Below are positions 57,723 through 64,000 of a stretch of 64,000 bases of DNA, in pieces. The first letter of the stretch is position 1. Every line of letters begins with the position of its first letter. The stretch comes from Salvator merianae (Eukaryota > Chordata > Lepidosauria > Squamata > Teiidae): contig QVOM02000042.1 in assembly GCA_003586115.2 (NCBI GenBank), forward strand, positions 38,046,019 to 38,110,018. The letters run 5' to 3'. Position numbers and translations under genes: made by a program. The notes beneath the pieces were generated by a model. The model was not told the origin of the DNA, made no database searches, and was given only the letters and a program-made list of their open reading frames with translations.

Positions 57723-59176
57723 AGAAACATGCCCACCTGCTCCCAGACTCTAGGTCATATATGGAGGGAGCTTTAAATTCCAAAGCCGCTCTTAAAGAGG
57801 TGTGGTTTACCAGGGACCAAAAAGTTCCCACAGAATTGTTTCATCTGTAGGCTCTCCTTTAAAAGCCAGGCTGGAAGTATGGCTTGTTTCACTGGAAGTG
57901 GCTTCTTATCTGTATTAGCTTACAAAGGAAGGGAAACCAGCGTTCACAACAGTTGTATTGTAAATGTTTATATCTAATTTGGGAAATGGGAGGTGGGGAC
58001 ACACACTGGGGAGCAATTTATCTGTTTTTCCCTGCTGTTCTATGTAAGTTTTCCCAAAAGGATGCCCAAAAATATGGAAGGAAAAGGAAAAATAAAAGGT
58101 CAGGGTTGGGAACAGTCTGAAATAGCCTCAGGAGACATGTTTGACTAATGAGCGTCTGACCTTGGCAAGTACAAGAACAAAAATATGTTAGCAGGGTTAA
58201 CGCTCAAGACCCAGCAACACTGCTGAGACACTTTGATGTTTTATATTTTTCTGGTCCTCTAGTGTCTGACCGAAAGTATCTGGCCTATGAAAAGCAAAGA
58301 ATAAAGCCCAGCAGCTTCATATTAGTTCTAGGATTTGTCCTTTCTGTTTTTTGTTTTTTTTTAAAAAAAAGCCTGCTGCATCATTTTACCCATGCATAGA
58401 TCCTGGGATTCCTTTGATTTACCACCCATATTTGGCTGCTTCCTTCCTAGAGCTCTTGTTTCTGATGTGTGATTGTTTTGTAAGAGAATCTGAACGGAGG
58501 AATTTAGAAGGAAAAATATACTTTGTAATCTGAAATGCCTTTTCTTTCCTTGACACCTTTTCAGACTACTGCGTTTGCTCCTAATTTCTGTCTGTTACAA
58601 ATCGCAATGAGAAATGTTTTTACTATCAGCATTAAAGAATAAGAAAGGGAAAGTAAAGCAGTTTAAAAACAACATTTAGGGTAATTTTCAGAAGAAAGGA
58701 AATAAATGGTTCACATAATTCAGTGTTATACAACAGAACAGATTAAAGGTCTGTCTTGGAAGAAATATGTAACTCTACTGTATTCCTAAGTAAACTTCTT
58801 TGTGTTAATATTTAGACAGTCATAACAAGACCTCCTAAAGTGTTCTGCATGTGCTCAGAAGATCCCAAATGCTTGTGTGAGACTTTTGCAGAGAAGATAA
58901 TTACAGCAGTTGCAAAATGGAATGGCTAAGCCCAAGGAAGGATGGGAAAGGAAAACACTCCTGAGCTGTATTTTATTGAAAGATTATAAATAATCACCCC
59001 CCCCCAGAAAATAGCAATCAAAAACAGTAGGTGCATTAGTTATCAAATGATATTCACCCAGAGCATTAAACAATATACATGTCAGAACAATATATTTTAA
59101 CACTTTAATGACATCAAAAGGGCTACTCTGTTCTGTCTCCAAACAAATGCATATTAGTCCAGGGAAGAAGAGATGA
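57723..59176. other. Unassigned stretch
   Basis: AT-rich; no repeat family or exon recognised. Confidence 0.4.
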
Positions 59177-59246
59177 GGAAGGAAGGAAGGAAGGAAGGAA
59201 GGAAGGAAGGAAGGAAGGAAGGAAGGAAGGAAGGAAGGAAGGAAGG
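59177..59246. repeat. (GGAA)17 microsatellite
   Basis: Uninterrupted GGAA units; the minus-strand poly-(LPSF) frame is an artefact. Confidence 0.95.
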
Positions 59247-59750
59247 TGGGTGCATGAGGCACATGGGCTCAACTAACTCATAATTTTAATTTCCCTTGTG
59301 GTTTGGTTTATTATACCTTGTTCCTTTAGGAGATGATCTCTAGCTATTGGAGAAACTCATGTTCAAGAGTGGATAGGTGGTGCTGGCTTTGGGGGCAGAA
59401 AAGAAGAAAACAGGAGACAGATTGAGGGGAAGATGGATGGAGAAGTTGCACTGGGGTGTCCAGTAAAGGATGAGAAGGTGAAAGGCAAGAATGGACTCTG
59501 CCAGAGAGGAATGTTGTGTTGGAATTATGGCTGTTTGGAAGAGAAAGAACCAAAAAATTGCAAGTGGAAGACAGTGAGTTTTGTTTCTATTTGGGACTGT
59601 TGTTTTTGGAAGTGAGTGACTGGATTAGGTGATGAGAAGAGCACTGAAGAGCTAATGACGAACGTTTGAGGGGAAGACTGTGGGCCGTCTTGACCACTAA
59701 AGGTACTGGGAAGGGAATATTGGGTTGTGATGAGCCTGCAGGGGGCAATA
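59247..59750. other. Unassigned stretch
   Basis: No feature recognised; several short frames on both strands without motifs. Confidence 0.4.
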
Positions 59751-59753
59751 TTA

Positions 59754-60141
59754 AGGTGCTTCCAGACATGAGTAACAACCCACCTTTCTTCTGGGATTAT
59801 ATTTGGATTGGCACCGATATCCATGGCAATTCCAATATACTCCCGAGTTAGTGGGTCAAAAATCCAACAGATTGACATTAAGGAAAATCCAGCAATGATG
59901 CAATGATTTCCCTAAAGTTGAGGCCTTCCTTCCACCTGATGTTTTATTGGGAAGTTGTATTGGGAAGTGGATGGGCACTTGGCTGGCATCTGCGTATTTC
60001 AATCAGGAAGAGACTCTCCACGAAACGGTAGATGGAAGTAAGATTCCAGGATTGCCTCCTGCCACCTGACAGGGTCTGCAAGAGGCAATTGCTGTATCTG
60101 AATAAGATCCCACAATATCCTCTTGCCATCTGGAAGCATCC
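59754..60141. mobile_element. 388-bp TIR element with TTA duplication
   Basis: AGGTGCTTCCAGACATG at the left; GGATGCTTCCAGATGG as the complement of the right end. TTA is duplicated at 59751-59753 and 60142-60144. TTA/TAA is the classic PIF/Harbinger target. The interior is non-coding, with GTATTGGGAAGT(T/G)G repeated near 59950. Confidence 0.7.
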
Positions 60142-60144
60142 TTA

Positions 60145-61837
60145 GGGGGTTTCTGTTGAGTTTCTTGTTTGTATAATTTACCTTTGTGGAATCTGCTAAG
60201 ATAGAAATAGAGGCATCTTCTATTTGCTTAGTTGTAATATTTCAATAAAGATTAATTCATTTTCTTATTGGCATCCTTCTGTCAATCCACCTGTAATAAG
60301 ACAACTCACAGCAAGTGCATAAACAGGCTGGATAGAAAGCAGCATGTTTACTTGGACCCAGTAGGCAGGTGGCTGGTTTGTAAAGCACCAGTGGTGGAAA
60401 TAATGGAACAAGCAAGTGTTTACAGTGCTGAATGCAGGGAGGTGTAGGGGAAACTATATTTGTCTTACAAAAATATTGCAAACACGGTTCCCAACATTAC
60501 TCTAATTACAGTTTCCATCTCTCATCAATAGCTGTTGTGAAGCAATGATGGGAGTGAGTAAGAGGAAAGTACATAGAAATTAGGTGCACCAAAGCTTATG
60601 GGCACCATTGCCAACTCTTTCTCTCCCGATCCACGTTGGAAAAATGAGCCTAGGTTTACTGGGCAGCACACTCAGATGGAGTCAGAACCGGCTGTCAGCT
60701 TATGAAAATGACAAGGAATATAATAGGCCTTAGGGACAAAGGAGTAACAGAGACAATATACTCTGCTAGAGAGGAATAAACTCATGGCAATATAGAACAA
60801 ATTTTATATATATAGTTCATTTATTACTTAGTATGTTTGCTTGTTTATTTGTTCATGTGTCTTTTTTGTCCTGTAATTATTTTGTGTTCATGCTTTTGTG
60901 TTAATTTTTTCCATTTATTTTATGAGTTTGTAAGTCTTATTATATTGCAATATTATAAAAGTATAATATATATATAAAAGAACTGTCTGTCTATCATTCT
61001 TTCAATAAACTGTTGGCCAGAACTAGCTAATTAGCTCTGAAAGTGGCACCAAGAGCCAAGAGGAATGTCAAGCAGTAGGATTTCTTGGAGCTTACAGTAC
61101 GTCTGAGATCTTAAGAGAAGGAAGACAGTCTAGATACTGTGTATGAACTTGCTTTGGTCAGCCTTGGCTTACTCTGACCAACTTAGCTGAACCTTAGGAA
61201 ACTTGCAGAAGACTTTATTTTTTTGGTATCATTTCCTTTTCACACTACTACTTTATTTTTCTCCTCTGATTATCCCATCCCTGCATCCCTACATGAAGGA
61301 CATAGGCAGGGCAAACTGTATGCCCAGCCTGGTATGCCTTGTAAGGAGAAGAAATGGGGATGGTGTATCATCCTGAGCATAACTACTCAAATTTGACATG
61401 CTGTGATGCCATGGCAGTAGGCGTTGGGATAAACTTCATAACCTTTGAGTGTTATAACAAATAGGTATCAGGTGATCTTATGGGAAAAGTGAAATTTCAT
61501 ATAAAGATCTAATAGTAGGAGGAAAGAAGCACCAGACGCAAAAGTACTCCCAAGTTAGAGAGGCCTTCCGAATTTTGGAAGCATGGGAAACATTAAACGG
61601 CTACCAAAATGAGGAAAAAGTGGTAACAATGAGGTTTTTCTTGGGATTCATCCTTGACTTCAGCAGTTGACCCTAGAATCTTGTGGTCTGGCTACCCAGT
61701 GAAGCCCTGGCATATGGCAGTCCTGCACAGCTGCTGTTTCTATGTGTCTGTCTTTTTATATTTCTTTCTTTTCTTAATAGTTAGGGACCCATGAGTTAAA
61801 GTGCTCTTACTCTCTGCTTTTTTGTGAATGTTGTATT
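60145..61837. other. Unassigned AT-rich stretch
   Basis: AATAAAG at 60244 and a TA-rich run at 60805-60980; nothing else recognised. Confidence 0.4.
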
Positions 61838-61896
61838 TCTTGGGTTGGATTGGATGACCTCTAAGATCTCTTTCATCTTTTTCATTCTATGATTTT
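61838..61896 (+). mobile_element. CR1 LINE 3' terminus
   Basis: GGGTTGGATTGGATGACCTC, TAAGATCTCTTTCATC and CATTCTATGATTTTAT follow the avian/reptile CR1 3' end (GGTTGGACTAGATGACC...TTCTATGATTCTATG). Confidence 0.75.
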
Positions 61897-62049
61897 ATTT
61901 TCTGTCATTGAAAGTCATTTGTACGTTAGCAAAATTGATGTATAAGTCATAACAGACTAGTTAAATAGTTGGTGTTTTCCTTCATGCTTGAAAAAGGACT
62001 CTGACGGCTCTTAACATTTTCTTCATATCTTAATTAGTTCATTGGACTT

Positions 62050-62202
62050 TGCCAAAAAGGTCATTTGAAAACTGTATTTTCTGTTTGCTCAGGTTGTTTT
62101 TGTCTCATATTAAACTTTGTTTGAAGATCTGAAACAATTAAGTGTGACAAATATACAAACATAGAAAAATGAGAGGGCGGCAAATACTTTTTCATGGCAC
62201 TG
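62050..62202 (+). mobile_element. Tc1-like transposon 3' end
   Basis: GTTTGCTCAGGTTGTTTTTG, TGTTTGAAGATCTGAAACAA, TTAAGTGTGACAAATATAC and the terminus GGCAAATACTTTTTCATGGC-ACTG, followed by TA. This matches the 3' end of a Tc1 type abundant in fish and amphibians (GATCTGAAACATTTAAGTGTGACAAACATGC ... CAAATACTTTTTCACACCACTG, known from memory only). The left TIR and transposase are missing. Confidence 0.75.
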
Positions 62203-62204
62203 TA

Positions 62205-62597
62205 GCAAGATCATTTGTGAGAAAGAGCTGGGAAACTTTCCTCTTATTGTAGTTTTATCCAGTGAGGAAATGGCAGAAGATAGTATTTCAGATGATTATG
62301 CTTATCATTTGCCTCAGAACCGCTGTGCAAAAAATGAGTCAGCTGTTTAAATTTGCTTGCAAAATTCTTGAGTTTGCATTCACTTATTCAATGCCTTACT
62401 ATTGTTATAATGAAAACCACTAAATATCAGTGTGGCCGTGTTTTGCAGTGAGAGAAACCAAGATGCAATTGTAGTAAAAACTGACATGGTTGCTTTACTT
62501 CTGTTTCAGTTTGAGTTGGGCTATCTTCCCACAGGATCAACGCATAGAATTCAATATCCAAAACCCCAAATCAGGAGCTGCATAAATGTCTAACTAA
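62205..62597. other. Unassigned stretch
   Basis: No feature recognised. Confidence 0.4.
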
Positions 62598-62879
62598 TAG
62601 AGATGTGCACAAACTGAGACTCAGTGATTTGGTTTGAATTGAACCAAATACCCATGTTTGAGTTTAATTCAAACCATTTTTTGGAGCAACAGTGTGATTT
62701 GATCCAAATGTGAACCATAGCAAACTACTTATGGTATGCTTAGTTCATTACAACCCCCTTCTTTTGGGTTTGATGCAAGCCAGGGTTTTGTGAACAGGGT
62801 GGTTAAGTCCCGTATGCAGGGCAAACACCCCACTTTGCTGCAAACTGTAAACTGAGAGAACCAGTTTGGCACATTGCTA
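62598..62879 (+). mobile_element. hAT-like element ('TAGAGATGTGC' family)
   Basis: Left end TAGAGATGTGCACAAACTG; right end complemented TAGCAATGTGCCAAACTGG. Flanking octamers CTAACTAA and CTGGCTAA agree at six of eight positions. The interior is GGTTTGAATTGAACCAAAT-rich, as in 36135-36603. Non-coding. Confidence 0.7.
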
Positions 62880-62887
62880 CTGGCTAA

Positions 62888-63905
62888 CAAGTGTGGCACA
62901 CATGTGATAACACTGGAAACAATGGTTCAGCATCACGTAGCACTCTAACAAGGAACTTTTGAATTTTAAGAATAGTTGAGGGTTCTTAGCCAGGTTTCCC
63001 GTGAAGTTATCAATTTTTTTTAAATGATTCAGAGTTTAATCAGTGATGTGTGAAGCACCGAAACTATATGTTTACTAAGTATGTGTCTAAAGATTTTTCT
63101 TTCCCTCTCTTCCACATAGAGGACATTCTGATATAGACAGTGGTAATATAGAAGCTCTTGCTCTCCTCTACATTTTTCTTTCTTTTTTTTTGAATCATAG
63201 GAAAGGGGAAACATAAGAGAAATGATGGGGGTAATTAATTGAAGGGAAATTGATTTGGAGCAGGACCTCAGTCGAAAATTAACTGAAGTAAATTAACTGA
63301 AAAGGAGCTGATCTGGGGTAATCTGCTGGGATATTTGAGGTGGGGTGAAAATTCATTTAATACTTCCTTTTAGGTGATCTGGGGCTATCCGGCAGATAAT
63401 TATTGGAGGAGAAATTAATTGGCTTTCCTTTTATCAAATTTAAATTATAGTAATTATTTCTATATTTGCATCTGTTTGCATGCAACTTAACATTTGCTAA
63501 TATATATCTTCTGTTACACATTTTTTCCTTGCTGGAAATGCAAAATTTTAATCCCATAACCCTACAGCACTCAAACAGTGGAGGTGACCTCGAACTTTGC
63601 AACCTTCAAAGAAAGGGAGTATGGATAGGAAAAAAAAATCCCTTCCTTGACAAGAACCTTCAAATTTAGTAATGTATCCTAAGAGACTGGGATGGATCTA
63701 TTTCGTTTAATTCTGTATTACTGCAGGGTACCTTAGAATAGTGCTGGTCAGCTATGTACCCAGTCCTGTGACAGATTTCTCTTATTCACAGGTCACCAAG
63801 CTTCTCAAGTGAACTGTGAACTTTAATCATCAGAAATAACCTATTACTGTTTACAGGACTGCTGATTTTGGTGTTTGAAGAGTTGCTGATTTTTCTTTGT
63901 TCTAG
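62888..63905. other. Unassigned AT-rich stretch (putative intron end)
   Basis: GAAATTAATT-like words recur at 63230-63420; no repeat family recognised. Its final bases form the polypyrimidine tract of the candidate acceptor site. Confidence 0.4.
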
Positions 63906-64000
63906 AGGTTGTTGACTGTCTATCCTGAGTATGCGTGCCAATCTGTGGATGAAGCAAGTTTTGCTGACAAGCTATACAAATTAATCACGTCTTTCAGGAT
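63906..64000 (+). CDS. Candidate internal exon, 5' part, of an unidentified protein
   Basis: TGATTTTTCTTTGTTCTAG ends at 63905: a strong splice-acceptor pattern, with a possible branch point (TTGCTGAT) about 20 bases upstream. From 63906 only one frame is open to the window end (31 codons, beginning RLLTVYPEYACQ and ending in KLYKLITSFR); the other two meet stops within 25 bases. The same frame is closed by the TAG of the acceptor itself, as expected for a true exon start. Residue composition is protein-like, unlike the chance frames elsewhere. I do not recognise the protein. A 31-codon open frame can occur by chance, so the call rests on the acceptor and frame agreement. The exon continues beyond the window. 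Confidence 0.4.

Noticed and set aside
58984..59262. Minus-strand frame with repeated PSFL
   Set aside because: Translation of the (GGAA)n microsatellite.
1..64000. CRISPR arrays, bacterial operons or an endogenous retrovirus
   Set aside because: No regularly spaced direct repeats, no ribosome-binding or operon structure, and no paired long terminal repeats or retroviral protein motifs were seen.

Overview
The window looks like non-coding nuclear DNA from a vertebrate, most likely a squamate reptile (lizard, gecko or snake). The evidence is the repeat mix: CR1 LINE 3' ends with the tandem ATGTTCTT-type tail, L2-clade LINE 3' ends, an L1 with a 'GATGGCCGA' 5' end and poly(A), several tRNA-derived SINEs, a 5S-rRNA-derived SINE fragment, and many short DNA transposons with terminal inverted repeats (TIRs). 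Overall composition is AT-rich. I found no complete protein-coding gene, no functional tRNA or rRNA gene and no CRISPR array. The single candidate host exon is the last 95 bases (63906-64000, + strand), which has a good splice-acceptor context and an open frame but no family I recognise. The rest is probably intron or intergenic.

Layout. 0-6 kb: a perfect-ended palindromic MITE (657-798), a 563-bp TIR element (1935-2497), a partial TIR element (3140), a decayed pogo/Tigger-type transposase on the minus strand (3613-4400), and a mariner-like MITE (4708-6028) split by an internally deleted L1 with a 17-bp target-site duplication. 6-16 kb: mostly unassigned sequence with a tRNA-SINE (8849), a small MITE (10651), a hAT-like remnant and an L2 3' end (11.7-12.5 kb). 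16-27 kb: two copies of a ~1.0-1.2 kb non-autonomous DNA transposon in opposite orientation (18257-19290 and 25807-26994), a second tRNA-SINE, an in-frame 45-bp triplicated minisatellite and a CR1 end. 27-38 kb: decayed SINEs including the 5S-derived fragment, a Tigger-like MITE nested in an L2-like tail, a conserved-looking single-copy block (about 35-36 kb), two large MITEs and a CR1 fragment. 38-47 kb: a second copy of the 563-bp family, a (CTTT)n tract, and a pile-up of at least five inverted-repeat elements between 44.5 and 46.1 kb. 47-64 kb: a CR1 end, a conserved-looking block (50.0-51.3 kb), further MITEs, microsatellites, a Tc1 end resembling the type common in fish, a hAT-like element and the candidate exon.

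The most notable pattern is that many unrelated-looking inverted-repeat elements share TIRs of the type GGGCC(T/C)TTTCTGCACTT and create 3-bp target duplications. Where the flanks are readable, the duplicated triplet most often lies inside a 5-bp C-W-N-W-G site (CAATG, CTGAG, CAAAG, CTTTG, CTCTG, CTATG). This suggests one PIF/Harbinger-like transposase mobilised several structurally different non-autonomous families here. No autonomous copy is present in the window.
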